A DNA stretch of 64,000 nt from Cryptomeria japonica. Lineage: Eukaryota > Streptophyta > Pinopsida > Cupressales > Cupressaceae. Each line of letters starts with the position of its first letter. Position 1 is the stretch's first letter. Positions 21,636 to 34,963 of the stretch are shown piece by piece. The stretch covers positions 192,352,270 through 192,416,269 of the forward strand of contig NC_081415.1 in the NCBI RefSeq assembly GCF_030272615.1, written 5' to 3'. Both the position numbers and the translations under genes were made by a program. The notes under the pieces were generated by a model that saw only the letters and a program-made list of their open reading frames with translations, was not told where the DNA came from and did not search any database.

Positions 21636-24600
21636 GTGACCTATCAAATTGCTTTCTAGGGTTGCATTCTATAGTAGGAACAATGTTTTAGTGGCTTACT
21701 ACAACTACCTACCATATGCTCACCTTGCCTTATAGGACCTTGATGATTAGAACTTGGTGAAAATAGTGGAGTACCAACCATTTTTCTATAGTGGTGTTCT
21801 AGGTTTTAAAATATCTCCAAACAAACATCATTTCTAGCTAAGCACATTGGATCAGTATGTGAACTAAGGTGCTATTTGATTTGCCCATACTCAATCGTCA
21901 TACATCTTCTATATTTGATCATAAGCTTTTGTGTACCTTTGGATATTTGAAAAGTCCTTTTAGGGTTAAGAGAAACTTTGCCATACGAAATCGTGTATCT
22001 TTTGCATTCCACAATGAACGTAGTTGGCACTATTAAGTTATTCTTTGTGTATGCTATTGATGGGATAGTGTAGCTATGGGAAGGTGGAATCCTCCATAGT
22101 TAAGGCTTTGAAATATTGGGTTGGTTCACTATTTATGAAAAAAGAAAAATACATCAAATATTTTATGAATTCGATAGATGTTAACCTAGTGATTACCCTT
22201 GTAAACCCTAGTTGTGAAAACACTTGGGCATACTTGGTCATAGATTAGTAGATCTAAATAGAGTTGCACAACTTTAATAAGATTTACACAAAGTTTTATA
22301 GATTTCCACATCCTTGAGTAGGTTCATGGGTTGTAGTGTCCATAATGAAGAAATTGTGTCAATCATATCTTAGTTGAATTCTATACAATGTGCTAGTTTG
22401 AACTTCTGACGAAAATTTCTCTTAAACCTCAAGAAATTTGACTATTCTATTTGAAATTTTTTCTATATGGTGATATATTTAAAACAAAAAGAGTTTGAGA
22501 CAATATTTTTTATGGTTATTGACAAACTATATTGATTGGAATTATCATTTTTTGTTGATCATTTTGGTAACCTCTTTGGCAACTTTGGTTGCCCAAAATT
22601 GTTGATGGTCAAACATTCTAGGACCAGAATGACCTTTCTTTGTAAAGTTGGACACAAAACTAAAATGTCTATAGTCTACTCTAAATCAACAATTTTCCAA
22701 GTTGGATTATAATCTAAATCACAATTATGATCTTGAAAATTGCTTGGTTGAATCTAATGCCAAATAGGATGCCATGATCCAATAGTTTCAATAGTGTGGA
22801 CATTTAGATATTAGATAGGGATCTTATGCTAAATTGAATAATTTCCAACACCAATCTAATATTCTTAGGGCTTAATGTACTATTAAACTAGACTTTTGTG
22901 AATTTGGCTTTGATGAGCCTACAAGTTGTTTATATAGAGTATAATAATTTTTTTTAGTTCATTAAATTTCCATAGATTAAAAACTCTCCAACACATCCTT
23001 TCACTTGGAATATGAAGCTATTAATGACTTCAATGAATCAAAAAATGAAATGGTTTTCCTATATAGGAAGAATTTTGTTAGGAGCTCCTCACTTGATTTA
23101 GAACAAGAGAGTATTAAGACTTCACTGGTTAGTTAACTAAGTTAAGACAAACACATTCAGACAATGAATAACAAATAAAAATTCATAAATTAGAAAATGA
23201 AACTAGCAGGTTCAATGATAACTTTTTTCAAAAGTTATTTTTATTAATGCCTTGATAGAATACATCAACATGTAAAATAGAGTGTTTAAGCTTGCCAAAT
23301 TTATATAAACTTGAATAAGTTAGCCAAATTAGCTAAGTAATCTATAGTCGATTGCCATACTTATAAAGCACCATAGACTAGCAATTGATAAAAAAAATTA
23401 TCCACCACATTCTAGGGCACTTGAAACACATTAAATCTAGGCACTTGATAGACATTTTGTCACCACATATCAAGTTCCTAATTACACGAGGAAATAGCTT
23501 CTCACCAAGCAACAATTCTAAGCTACAATTGTGAAGAGAGGTGTACTCTGGGTCATAAATGCATTGAATACAAATGATCTCTTAGATGTGAATGAACTTT
23601 CTTCAATTGACATGTTGGATACTTTTGAAGATAGTCCAATTGAGCATCAACTTGAAAAAATGGGTTTGGGTTATCATTTGCCCCTTGAAGTTTTAGAGCA
23701 TTACTTAGTTTGGATAACCACACATCAACAATAAAAATGATACTTGAAAGGGTATCAATTATCAATCTTTATTGATTCAAGCATCAAGTTCATAACTTCA
23801 TTGATTCTTGAGTTACCAAGAAGGTAGCATATTATGTTTATCCTTACTACAATTTTGAGGTGATGATCACCAATAGAAACACCCAATATTAATAAAGGAA
23901 AATGTCAAAATGTCAATATTTTAGTGGGAGATTACATTATACGATATGATATGTTCACATTTTTGTTAGGCAAGTGTGACATAATCTTGAGCACTTAGTA
24001 GCTTTATACTAAAAGGAAGCAAGATATGTGAAAACGCTTCCTACACCAATCTAATGAGAGGAGATGGTGCAAATTTTCCCATAAATCCTTAAATAGTGAT
24101 AATAATAGATGCACATACTAACAATAAAGTTACACACAAAAAAATAACAATACCACAACGCAAGATGTATGTGGGGAAAACCCAACACTCTAGAAGCTTG
24201 CTTAATGTATTAATAAACAATGTTTTAAAAGCACTTGTAGATCAAATTTCATAGGAGTATATAGTGTTGATTGTTGGAGTTGTTTTGGTAGCATAATAGT
24301 ACTTGCAAAAGACAATATACAAACTACACTTCAAGACATCTAATTTATAAAGAACACAAGTAAGGAGGTAGCCTCTAGAGGAAGCTACAAGAGATGGGCA
24401 TCCAGAGCCACTTGACACATTTTCGAACCACCTCCAAGCATGAAAATATCACTTGTACAAGATTATTTGACTCTTTATACTAACCCCTAAACTTGGGCGC
24501 CTCCAGTTTGCCAAAAATAGGTATGACATAAGCTCTTACACACCTTACACCTTTCATTGAATTTTTCATAATTGTCAATACTTACAAGATTAATGGTACC

Positions 24601-25467
24601 TTAATTCTAATAATCCAAATGCATTGAAAAAGCTCCCTTCCTCCACCAAACCCAATATCATGTTTTGACATAGATAATAAATTCTAAAATACATTGTCAT
24701 TGAATTACACATTATTTTACTCACTTAAGATTATCCAAATATGTTTTCTTTACCAATCTTAGATGGGACTATCCATAAGTTTAAAATATTCCATCAATGG
24801 TGCTATAAAATAAACTAATTACTCTATAACCTTACAATTATTCAAGAGTCACATATGTTTTGCATAAAGAAGTCTAAGCTTTTGGAAAACCAATTGTCCA
24901 AGGGTTTTATCTTTTTAATATGAAACCTAGATGGTTGACAATTGATCCAATATCGATGATAGATGATAGACATAGATTCAAATAGTTCATCTCAAGGGAA
25001 TCAGTCTCTAATTTTAAGGAAAGATAGAGATCCCAATATCATTTAAAATAGCACACTTAGATTTAACATTTTTTAAAAATCATCTCTTGGAACATTTTTT
25101 ATTTGGCAGTATACTTTACCCTAAAAAAATAGTGCATTAATATCTCATATATCCATACAAAGACACATAAATCCAAACTTGCATTGAACTATTAAATTAT
25201 AAAATTTTTGACTTATGGATGATTTCTCTATTAGATACATATTATCAAGGGTCATACATAACATTTTGCCTACTTGTATATTTTTAAAAATATACATAGC
25301 TCTTTCTTGGTAATTTTAGAGGAATGTTCATTTTCTCTAGCATGAAAAATTACTAGATATTTATTTATAAGTGTCTCTATGTCACTTAACCTAAATAAGA
25401 GTTCGTGAGCTTTCTCTCCTATGAGTCACGTTCATATATTATTCCAATTTGAAGGATTTGTTATTTC

Positions 25468-25546
<79 letters not shown>

Positions 25547-27530
25547 TTAAGAACCATGTTTCCTATAGTTATTACAAAATGTTAAAATTCAATATACCAT
25601 TGGGGAATTTGACAAAAGTGATTGGAGACTGTGAACGAGATTTTCAACTATTAACATTGTACAAAACTTTTTCATTGCACACTCTAGTCAAAATATGAAA
25701 AATAATACTCAACTAAACATTTTTACTATTTTTGTGCTTTCATCATCTTTCCAAATTAATATTGAATTGTACTTCTATAATAAGAAACGTTCACCTTTTT
25801 TTAATATAATCGTCAAATTTCAAGGCATGCTTAACGTGAAGCCTTTTCTCTTAAATATTTTCCATCTTATAAATGATTTTTTCTTTCCATCCATGATTTT
25901 ATTTTCATAAAATTTACCAACATGTTTCTTATAAAATCATCTTTTAGTTGTAGCTCCTTTCCCCTACCATATTTCCAACTGTAATTCTTACACCTACATT
26001 CTATGTGAGGTTCATCTTTGTTTTCATTCAATTTGTATTATTAATTTCTTAAATGTTCAATACCTTTGACACCAATAAACTTATTACTAGTAGAGATAAA
26101 TAGATCCTTAATATGAAGGAATATTACAATGAATCTATAGCTTAATTTCTCATTCAATGGACGCATGCATTCTCATTTTCTAGTTTTCCTACATGGATCA
26201 TTATATAATTTATAATTTCTTCCTAAATTCTCTAGATAGGGAGATGATGCAATATATTGAAATATATGATATGGTTTCTATGAGGAAGCATTAAAATGTG
26301 CTATCAATATTGACCAAGCCATGATTGATAGTGGGAGAAAGTGATATGGAAGTAATGACCGATTGGTCATGTGAAAGAACACTAACATCTCCTCCACTCC
26401 AAAAATCCTAAAAAGTAATAAAAACACCATAAGAGATGGAATGGCAAATAATATCCCAATAGAAATAATAATTTTAATAGTTATTAGAAGTATAACAATA
26501 GTTATTTGAAGTGAGAAAACCTTGAGATCCAATTTATTGATTATCATCCAAGGAACAACTTTAATAGATTGTGAACTAATAAATATTCGAATGATAATAT
26601 ATATCTTATTGTAGGCTTAGGAACTATGTCCATAAAAGTTTACATTACCTCCATATAACTTACATAACCTTTTGGCTCCTTTGCATGATATTTTCCACAA
26701 ATTTCACTACTCAAATAAAAGTTGTTGTTCTCTTTCTCTTATGTTTTTCTTCAACTCATATGTCACCAATCTATCACAAGATAATCAATGGGAGGAAGAG
26801 AAAAAGGAATGGATGCAAGGATGGGCCTTTAAGGAAAAAATCATCATACTATAGATATATTATACACTTGAGATCTTCAAATATCAAAATGTGGAAGTTG
26901 CTTGCAATAATTCAATAAAATTTTATTAGTTCATCCAATTGATTAGATTGGATGGTTAGTTTATATCAAGATATTTTAGATATAAAAAAGGTATTTGTTT
27001 CAAGTTTGTAATATAATTCGTTTCATTGCTTAGATTTAGACATGACCAATAATATTTTTTTCATAGAATAGTTTAAATTTTAATTTGTACTATAAAATAT
27101 CTTTCAAAATAACATTAAAATTATTCCAAAAAAAATTATTGAATCATTAAACAAAACCTTCTACATTAAACACAAATCAATCAAAAAAATTATCTAGCTT
27201 AAACAAATGAGTGACTTTTAAACCAAAATAATTGTCTCTCAAAAAAACACAAAGAGTCAATCAAAACTCAAAGAAACAGTTTTCATTTAACTTAGAAATA
27301 GCATTTCTTGCATGTTTGTGCCTTGATCTTTAGTTTCTTCATCACTTTTAGTTTAAATTAGGAAAGACCTAAGAGGTTCATTTTCTTGTACATGCATTCA
27401 TACTAAATTTAAAAGGAACAAAAAAGATCATATTAACTTTTTATTGTATACATAGTAGTCACTTTTTCATAGATTTTATTCTAAATTGTATTTAAAAAAT
27501 CAATTATTATTTACAATAGTATTTTTTTCT
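21636..27530. other. AT-rich decayed repeat DNA
   Basis: Nearly 6 kb of very AT-rich sequence with no recognisable protein motif. Around 24,160-24,200 the minus strand has a GTGTTGGGTTTTCCCCACA-like word typical of copia LTRs, suggesting old LTR remnants. 23,531-23,734 is a 67-codon open frame without a recognisable family. The (AT)n run at 25.5 kb is listed separately. Confidence 0.4.
25471..25544. repeat. (AT)37 microsatellite
   Basis: Uninterrupted AT dinucleotide run of 74 bp. It is self-complementary and prone to cruciform formation and length change. Confidence 0.97.
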
Positions 27531-27766
27531 TGCATGTATGTTTTTTATTAAGGAAAATCAAGTTTTTAAGGGACCAGAAACCCTTTACAAGACAGGTTTT
27601 AGAAGGACCTGTAACCCGAACCGAAAGATAAACTTGAAAGATCTCTCAAAGAAACAGTACACAATAAAGACCCAACACAACCAAACAAAAGAAGGGGAAC
27701 AACAAAACCCCCACCAAGACCCCACAGGCTACAAGAAACCAACAACCCTAACCCAACCAGGAAGGA

Positions 27767-29016
27767 TCAAGAATTTGTCCTTCCCTTGTGGGATCTAAGT
27801 GTCATATCAAAAGAGGACTGGGACAATTTAGATTTTTTACTTTTAACAGTAATCCATCCCTCCTCAACCCTAGCAGCAACATTTTGCCAAGAGGAAGGAT
27901 CCAAAAGAGAGGATCTCCCATAATCAGGAGGAACAGAGCCAACATCCAGAGAGGCAGGAACAGTAGAAGCAGGGACAGCAGAAGATCCAGCCACCCGAGT
28001 TGCAGGAACAACAGAGGCAGGGACAACAGAAGATCCAGAAGCCCGAGATACAGGAACAATAGAGGCAGGGACAACAGAAGATCCAGAAGCCCGAGATACA
28101 GGAACAATAGAGGCAGGGACAACAGAAGATCCAGCAGCAGTCTGGGACGCGGGAGGGTCTGAAGCATCCACACATTCCTGAGGAACAAAGGTAGCAACCA
28201 GAGGCTCATCAACTTGAGGAACCTGTGCCACCACCGGGGAGAAGCTTTTCTTTTTAACAAAATAGTGTTCAGAGGATGCCCCCTTCCACCAAGTAGCAGA
28301 TTTTTTTTTCTTTTTATCTGTTTCACACCGTGCAGCAATATGTCCGGTCTGGAAGCACTTTCGACATCTAAAGGGGATACCTTCAAAGTCGAGCGGTTGG
28401 ACCCAAGATCCCAAAGAGGATTCAATCTCTAACTCAGCTAGAAGCCCTTTAGAGACATCAAGGTTAACCAAAATCCGAGCATAAGTAGAGTGATAAATCT
28501 GGAAAGATTTCTTATCAATCGTTAAGAATTCACCTAAAGCATTCCCCACTTCCTCTAGCAGAGAGTCCGTCCATAAATGAAGGGGAAGGTTAGGGAGCCT
28601 AACCCAAATAGGAATCTCATTAAATGAATCTGTGGATGTGTTAAAGCCCGGGAACTAGGGTTAACCATCAAAATAAATTTGTCTTCCCAGCTAAAAGGAT
28701 TAATACCTAATATTTTCGATCTATCCTCTTCATATTCAAATTTGGCAATGAAAAAACCCTTGGCAGAAGGAAAGATATTAACTGAACCTTTTATGATCAG
28801 TTCCCAGCTTTGAGAAATCCAAGTGTGCAGCTGAGGAAGGTTTGGCCAGAAACCCCAAAACCTGCAAATCAGACCATGCGCTTCAAACACCGAGGAAGTG
28901 TGGATGATCTCCATATCAGTATCATCAGACACCTTGAAAACCAAAGGTTTGCATACAGCCATAGGCCTCAAGCCATAGGCATCTCGTTCATCAGTAGAGG
29001 GCGTTGGTAGCACCAT
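27767..29016 (-). pseudogene. LINE ORF1: DUF4283 and CCHC zinc knuckle
   Basis: The N-terminal half (from ATG at 29,016) has the DUF4283 pattern: VFEAHGLICRFWGFWP, SAKGFFIAKFE, ILGINPFSWEDKFILMV. A frameshift at about 28,645 moves the frame, after which it continues IPIWVRLPNLPLHLW, LEEVGNALGEFLTID and a zinc knuckle CRKCFQTGHIAARC (CX2CX4HX4C, about 28,325-28,366). A Ser/Pro/Ala/Val-rich repeat region and a basic tail (VKSKKSKLSQ) follow. ORF1 proteins of plant L1 elements bind the element RNA. Apart from the single frameshift the frame is well kept, suggesting a rather recent insertion. Confidence 0.82.
27937..28135 (-). repeat. 48-bp coding minisatellite in LINE ORF1
   Basis: About four 48-bp units encode 16-residue repeats of the form SRASGSSVVPASIVPV. 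The two central units are almost identical while the outer ones vary (TRVAGSSAVPAST). The repeat is a multiple of three and so keeps the ORF1 frame. Confidence 0.88.
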
Positions 29017-29203
29017 ATTTCCATCCTTAGATGATGATACGTAAATCTATAACTTCACTTTGATATGGTAAAACAACTTAAAATACTACTGATTTCTTCC
29101 ATAAAGTATTTGTGGAAATTCTTAATGTTATTTTTTTCTACAAAATTTAAAAATGTTTTTCCTTTAGATCATTGTTCATACATATCTGACATCTCAATGT
29201 GAT

Positions 29204-30332
29204 TCAACGTCCTGAAGAAATTACTGTAATAGGTGGACAAGTGTAATTTTCAGTGGTTTCCAAAGCATGATTAAGTCTCGTGTGCTCCACAAAACTTGCA
29301 TCCCTGTAAAGTCCCGATTGTTTTGTACTAGCTCTAATCCAGGCAAGTTCCTCCACCACCTCTCACATTGATGACCTTTCATTTGCTTTCACTTGTAAAC
29401 ATGCTTTTGCTAACATCGCCATTTTCTCCATCTGCCCTCGATTTTCCTCCTTCACTGCATTAGTATCTAAAATTTCTGAGAGGAAGTTGTCATTAATTGT
29501 GGAGAGGAAATGGTCATACAAAGCGCACACAGATCCTTGTACAGACAACACAGGTCGTAGACCAGTGAGAAGCTTTATCAAAACTACACCGAAGCTGTAA
29601 ACATCACTCTTGTCTGTATACTGGTTGCTCCTCACAAACTCTGGGTCGACATAACCTGGAGTGCCAGATGGAAACATGGTACTCAGATGTGTTTCATCAG
29701 AAGGGCGCAGACGAGAAATACCAAAGTCGGCTACTTTTGGTGTGAATGTGTCATCTAGCAAAATGTTTGAGGATTTTATGTCACGATGGAAAATTGGCTG
29801 AGAGGATCCACGATGCATGTATGCTATACCCTCTGCAGTCTCTATGGCAATCTGTCGCCTTCTTTCCCAAGGAAAGTTCTTCTCTGGAGACTGTAAGTGT
29901 TGAAAGAGTGTTCCATTTGGCACAAATTCATATACAAGCAATGGAAGTTCAGTACGAAGGCAACAACCGATCAATTTCACTACGTTTCTGTGATTGGTGT
30001 GGGATAAAATCACAATTTCATTGGTGAACTCTGGGGAAAATGTTTTGGGCTTTTTGATTGCGACTGAATTGCCGTCCGAGAGAACTCCCTTGTACACGGT
30101 TGCAAATCCGCCTCTTCCTAACTCTGTTGAGTAATTATTGGAAGCTATTTTTAACTCTGTTTCAGAAAACATTCGTAGGCTCTTTCTTCCTCCCATTGAA
30201 GCAATGCGTTCCTGTAGCTCAACTCCCCCATTCTTTATGAATTCTTGTCTGCGGCATGTTTCAACCGACGCCATCTCAGCCACCAAAAGAATCCACCCAA
30301 TGCAAGAGCTCCGATGCATCCGAAAATATAGA
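29204..30332 (-). pseudogene. WAK-like receptor kinase, TM and kinase exon
   Basis: The exon begins after a GCTGGCAG acceptor with a transmembrane segment (YIFGCIGALALGGFFWWLR). A frameshift near 30,265 moves to the kinase frame: RRQEFIKNGG, FSETELKIASNNYS, GRGGFATVYKG (P-loop), VAIKK (Lys), HRNVVKLIGCC, FHRDIKSSNILLD (catalytic loop), VADFGISRL, GTPGYVDPEF, DKSDVYSFGVVLIKLLTG. All catalytic residues are present. A TGA at 29,363-29,365 interrupts subdomain XI (ERSSM*EVVEELAWIR). After it the frame runs 52 codons more to TGA at 29,204. Two lesions argue for a pseudogene. The acceptor phase fits the WAK exon donor at 57,493. Confidence 0.85.
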
Positions 30333-32075
30333 CTGCCAGCCAACAGAAAGGAATTTATTATTGACCAAACTATTTTTAAGATATAATGAAACATAATATA
30401 ATTTATTAAATATAAAAAGACAAAAACACTTTTAACTGATGGGAAAAGTAGCATGAAAGATCTGAAAAAATACACATGCAAAGTATTCATCAAAATGATA
30501 TAATGTTTATTTTGAGAAAACTTTTCTACTATTAAATTTATTCTTCAAAATTTAAATCAATGTATTCATAGTATTAAATATTGTTACAATAAATTAGCAT
30601 GTTCAAGTTTTTACAAGAAAAAAGAAAAAGAAAAATGTTTAGAAAAATTATAACATATTACCTCTCACAAAATTATATCTAATATACATCTACAAACTAT
30701 GCATCATCATACATCTTCAAGTTATGCAGTAGCATATATTAGTAGGACCTAAAATTTGAAATCACCAACGATTTTTAAAGCTACCAAAGAAAAACATGGG
30801 CTAAAATATGTACCTAAATTAGAAAGAGTTAACTAAAAAATAGATCAGAAACTTCCTCTTTCAAATAAGCCACTTCACTTGATATTATTTATCCTTTTTG
30901 TTAAGGCACACATGAAAACCACCTATCTTCCTTAATTATCTCTAAGTCTTGAATTAGCTCCCTTTTGTATGATCTTTCTAATATGACATTTCTTATACAC
31001 TTTAGCATTTTTCATAGTTTTATTTAGTAACTACCATGACAACTAAATGATAATTATAAATTGATGAATTACAAACTAGAAGTGACAACTAGTGTCACTC
31101 GAAGTGGGACATGTTAAAAATGTTCTAGTTTTGTGAATTTAATCTTTAGATATTTTGGACTCTATTATCTTTAGGGTTTATCTTTGTGGGCCCATGTTTA
31201 AAACCCTTTCTATCATCATGCTTCATAACCATGTTAAATCAATTTTTTTAATTTGAAAATGACTTGGTATCTCAGTGGGAGTCTTTTAAGTCGTGCAATT
31301 TATCCCTTCAATTCTCATTGATCTACTAGCACTACCTTAAAGTAACTCGGTGTACCTCATCAATTATTTCAATCTCATGGTTTTTATTTACTATTAAGGG
31401 GACTCAATTTTTTTTTGTCTAATTTTGATGCATTATGTATGGTCAATTATATCACATTTTACATTAATTATGATGACCTATGTAGGTAAAACACCTCAGA
31501 AAAATGCATCTTTAGGTATTGTTGTCACCTTGCAATTGGTTAGAAATGATTTCTTTTATGCATCATATAGTGGTAATTGGGTACCTTGTTTTATTTATCA
31601 ACTAGATGATTCATATTACATTGCTATGTTTGGAGAAGAAGACTATTTTCAATTGTGTGATGGGAGATAAAAGGTCATATTTTGAAAAAGGTAAGCTGGG
31701 ATATAGGGTCTGAAGTGATAAGGCCATGTTAGTGAATATATGACATGCTTATTTCTATTGTCATCCAAATATAGATATCTCATTATACCACATAATAGTT
31801 GCGAAGCTAGATTGATGACATATTCTGAGGTATTCCTAGAGGTTACAATATGAATGTAAATTAACACCTATCAAGTTTTCCTCTTCACAAATCCAAAGTA
31901 TGACGCATGATGAGCATCAATTAAATTTACCTCAAGAAATAAAATGATCAAATTTAAATTTATAGTAAAACGAATAAAAAATCCATCATTCTGCTTTTGA
32001 GATTCTACATGCATTTTATGCAAAAGGTAGTGAAATAGGCGAAAATCTTTAGCCATAGTTCTCCACATTTCATAC
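30333..32075. other. Intron or intergenic, dispersed repeat
   Basis: No gene. 30,490-30,950 is a diverged copy of 53,990-54,400 in the same orientation (shared words AACATGGGCTAAAA, GAGTTAACTAA/GAGCTAACTAA, ACTTCCTCTTTCAA, TTATTTATC). If the kinase exon belongs to the WAK gene at 57-58 kb, this lies within its large intron. Confidence 0.45.
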
Positions 32076-32309
32076 CTATGCAACCGGTGCGTTAGAGTAA
32101 CCAGTCCCTTCGTAGCCCACAAAACATTTGCATGTGTGGGTGCTCCCTGTTGGAGAGTCGATGCATTCGACTTCCATGGCGCACGAATAATTGGTTGTTC
32201 CTTTGATAGTGGAGCAATTTCCAATCGAGGAGGAGGCCGTAATGTCGCCTGGCCAACTCACCAACTTCGTGTTCCGGTAACTTCTCATCGAGTTGTCCAA
32301 TAGTCTCAT
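32076..32309 (-). pseudogene. WAK extracellular-domain fragment
   Basis: The minus strand reads NCSTIKGTTNYSCAMEVEC, IDSPTG, CKCFVGYEGTGYSN, the C-terminal part of the GUB_WAK/EGF region. It is an obvious paralogue of 57,790-58,000 (over 80% similar by eye) with a 12-nt loss next to NCS and a frame change upstream. The N-terminal two thirds and the next EGF exon are missing. It is a relic of a tandem WAK duplicate. Confidence 0.8.
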
Positions 32310-34551
32310 TTATCTCGGAAGGGGGTTCTATATGTATCCAGTAGTGAAAATTGAATAGTGTTCTTAAAATAATAGAAGTTATTACTATCTAGAAATCTAA
32401 GGTTTGTTTAATTACATCTATTACAATATCGCAATGCTTGTTCAATCAAGTAAAGTTAAAAAGTAATCCATGCTTCAAGCATATTACCTTTGTGAAGTCC
32501 ATAAAATTTTCAAAATAAAAATTCCTTATCTTAGATTGGTAGTGTAAAGATAAGCTTGGACCAAAGCCATATTGCCCAATTATCTAGCTTTATAAAATGA
32601 ACTAAGCATGCCTAGGGAATCAACATATTTTTTTGTTTATAAAATAAAGGACAGTTAAATTAATTAGAGATTTCATCACTCCTATAATTTATCAAGAATT
32701 ATTTTTGTTTTGTCAAAATCATGTTAAGGTGCCTATTCCTATATCTTATATATATTGTCTTGACTTCATAAAGTTGGTTTTGCCAAAGGTGTTTATCACC
32801 ACTGACTTATATATATAATTTTTAGATAGTATGATTCGAAATCAAGGTCATTGAAAATCAAAAGTGGCGAAGTATTGTTCACATTAAATAGAGAGATAAC
32901 CAAAAAGGTTTTTTTTGACCTTAATCCATACCTACCAATAACATAATGAATTTTAATGGGTTTTGCCAAGAGTGTGCAAGAGATAAAAGTAGTCATAGTT
33001 TAAAATGACTATGTAATCATTATCCAAAAGATACAACAAAGTGAAGCCAATCCCCTTTTAAATGAAATTAAACTTTTTGGTGTTCATATATTTGAAGAAT
33101 ACTTTGAAAGATTGCCTACATTACCATTGTATGAAAAGTTTTGGGGTCATATTACACATCTACATGATGATAATTATTGTATATATTCAACTCCATTATG
33201 TGAAAAGGTTATTTAGTTTTCATCTTTTCTAATAGAGGGAGTTCATGGGGGCTTTTATCCCTCAGGGTTCATAAATAATCCATCTTTTAAATGGTATTCT
33301 TATATGACTATATTATTTTTTCTAGAGAAAGACACATATGACTTTTCTCTAAAATTTACAACTATATTATCAAAAAATAATAAGCCTTTAACAATATACA
33401 TAAGAACACATATATGAGATGAACATTACCAAAATTTAGATTATGGTTCTTTTGAATAATATTTTGTGCATGTAATTTTGAATTTTTTTATATAAGTAGA
33501 CTATTGCATGTTCTCATAAAATTCATAAAGTCAATTTTTTTTTAATGCAAATATTGGTTGTGAACATAACCTAGGTGATTGGTTCAATCATAACTAGAAT
33601 TATTAGGGTTTATGGAGTTGAGGTAGAGCTATGTTTTCTTCCTTTTTGGGTGCCTAATAGAGTGGCCTTCCTTGAAAGTATATGATAACTCAATGAAGCA
33701 AACAAGATACACCCAAGGAAATTGAAAAAGGGTTCCTTCTTTATATCTACACCTAGGTTGTATAATTTTATAATAACTACTAGCGAAGTTCTTGACCTCT
33801 TTGAATCAAAATTGATTAAACAAAAAATAAAATTAGCGGAGGAAGGAAGATTTGATCTAGAGAATTTTATTGATCAAATTAGGAAATAAGTAGGAGGGTT
33901 AGGATATGAGAGTCAATTATGAGTTAAAAGATCTAGTCAAAAAATACTTGACCATGGAAGAAATTAAGAAAGGAAGAGAAGATTGAATTCATATTCAAAA
34001 TGGTAAGAAGAGAATGATTGTTGATTAAAATTATACAGGTGCATGTATTAATATCAAGGATCCTATCAAAAAAATTAAATTTATGGTAAAAAATGTGTGC
34101 ACTTTAGGAATTGTGACTTCAATGTTTGCTCCTTAATCTATTCCTAAAGAAAGTATTATAGAATTTAGACAAATAGGTAAAAAAATTATAGGAGTGAATG
34201 CTATATTCATTACAAAAGAATGAGACCCCATAAAGACTACACCATAAGAGAAAGTTCGACAATTAGTTAACTATGATATCAACCAAGGTAGCGAGGAGAA
34301 TAGTTTTGAATATCAAAAGGTTAGGGTGAGTGACCAAGATGGGGGACCAAAATTAGGCCAAAAACGTTTTTGGTCCCCATTAGGCCCTTTGGTGCACGCC
34401 AAATAAGGTGTGCGCCCTATTTGGCACGTGCCAAATAGGCTTGGCATCCCAAACCTAAGGTTTGGTCATGCCAAATAGACTTCCATTTTGACAAGTGCAT
34501 TTTCATTTTGAAAAGCATGATTTGTCTTTCTCTCTCACTCTCTCTCTCCGA
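32310..34551. other. AT-rich, decayed, no recognisable gene
   Basis: Only short frames. 33,570-34,330 has a codon-like texture with scattered stops and could be very old retroelement coding DNA, but I could not identify a motif. 34,340-34,480 contains nested short inverted words around GCCAAATA that partly match the reverse complement of 42,780-42,870 outside the foldback arms. Confidence 0.35.
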
Positions 34552-34750
34552 ATATATACATAAAATATAACATTTAAGTATAAGTCACTTTAAGTTATAT
34601 TCTATGTATATATTAGTAGGATGTTTGAGAGTGTTTTCAAATATCTAGGAGTTATAATACAAATTCTAGTATTTAGAGTATTCATATAAATTTCAAACTT
34701 AGTCAAATTTCAGTAATCAACATTCTCTCTATATGGTCTCTCCCTCTCTT
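34552..34750 (+). repeat. Foldback element, left arm
   Basis: Inverted partner of 42,509-42,732. It merges at its inner end into the CT-rich tract (CATTCTCTCTATATGGTCTC). Confidence 0.75.
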
Positions 34751-34916
34751 TTCTTGCATCCCCCCCCTCTCTCTCTTCCTCAACCCCTACCTCTATCTCT
34801 CTCTCTTTCCCTCCCTCCCTCTCTTGCACTCGGGCTTTGTCTCCCTCTAGTCTCTCAACCCCCACCTTCCTCCTCTCTCTTTCTCACTCTCTCTCTCTCC
34901 CTCCCTCCCTCTTATC

Positions 34917-34963
<47 letters not shown>

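Larger units (their letters stand above)
27531..29128 (-). mobile_element. LINE (L1-type) with ORF1 only
   Basis: Minus-strand non-LTR retrotransposon. ORF1 (29,016 to 27,767) is followed directly by a 3' UTR with the words GGTCCTTCTAAAACCTG and GGGTTTCTGGTCCC and ends TTAATAAAAAACATACATG. There is no endonuclease/reverse transcriptase ORF2, which in plant L1 elements would follow ORF1 for about 4 kb. TATTTTTTTCT occurs at 27,520-27,530 and at 29,129-29,139 and could be the TSD, but it is low-complexity. The element is either an internally deleted copy or a non-autonomous ORF1-only form. A related 3' tail lies at 51.7-51.97 kb. Confidence 0.7.

Noticed and set aside
27802-28432. 207-codon and other frames overlapping LINE ORF1
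   Set aside because: Shadow frames of ORF1 and its 48-bp repeat; the ORF1 frame carries DUF4283 and the zinc knuckle.
27520-29139. Firm TSD (TATTTTTTTCT) for the LINE
   Set aside because: The word is a T-rich homopolymer run and could match by chance next to an A-rich LINE tail; reported only as possible.
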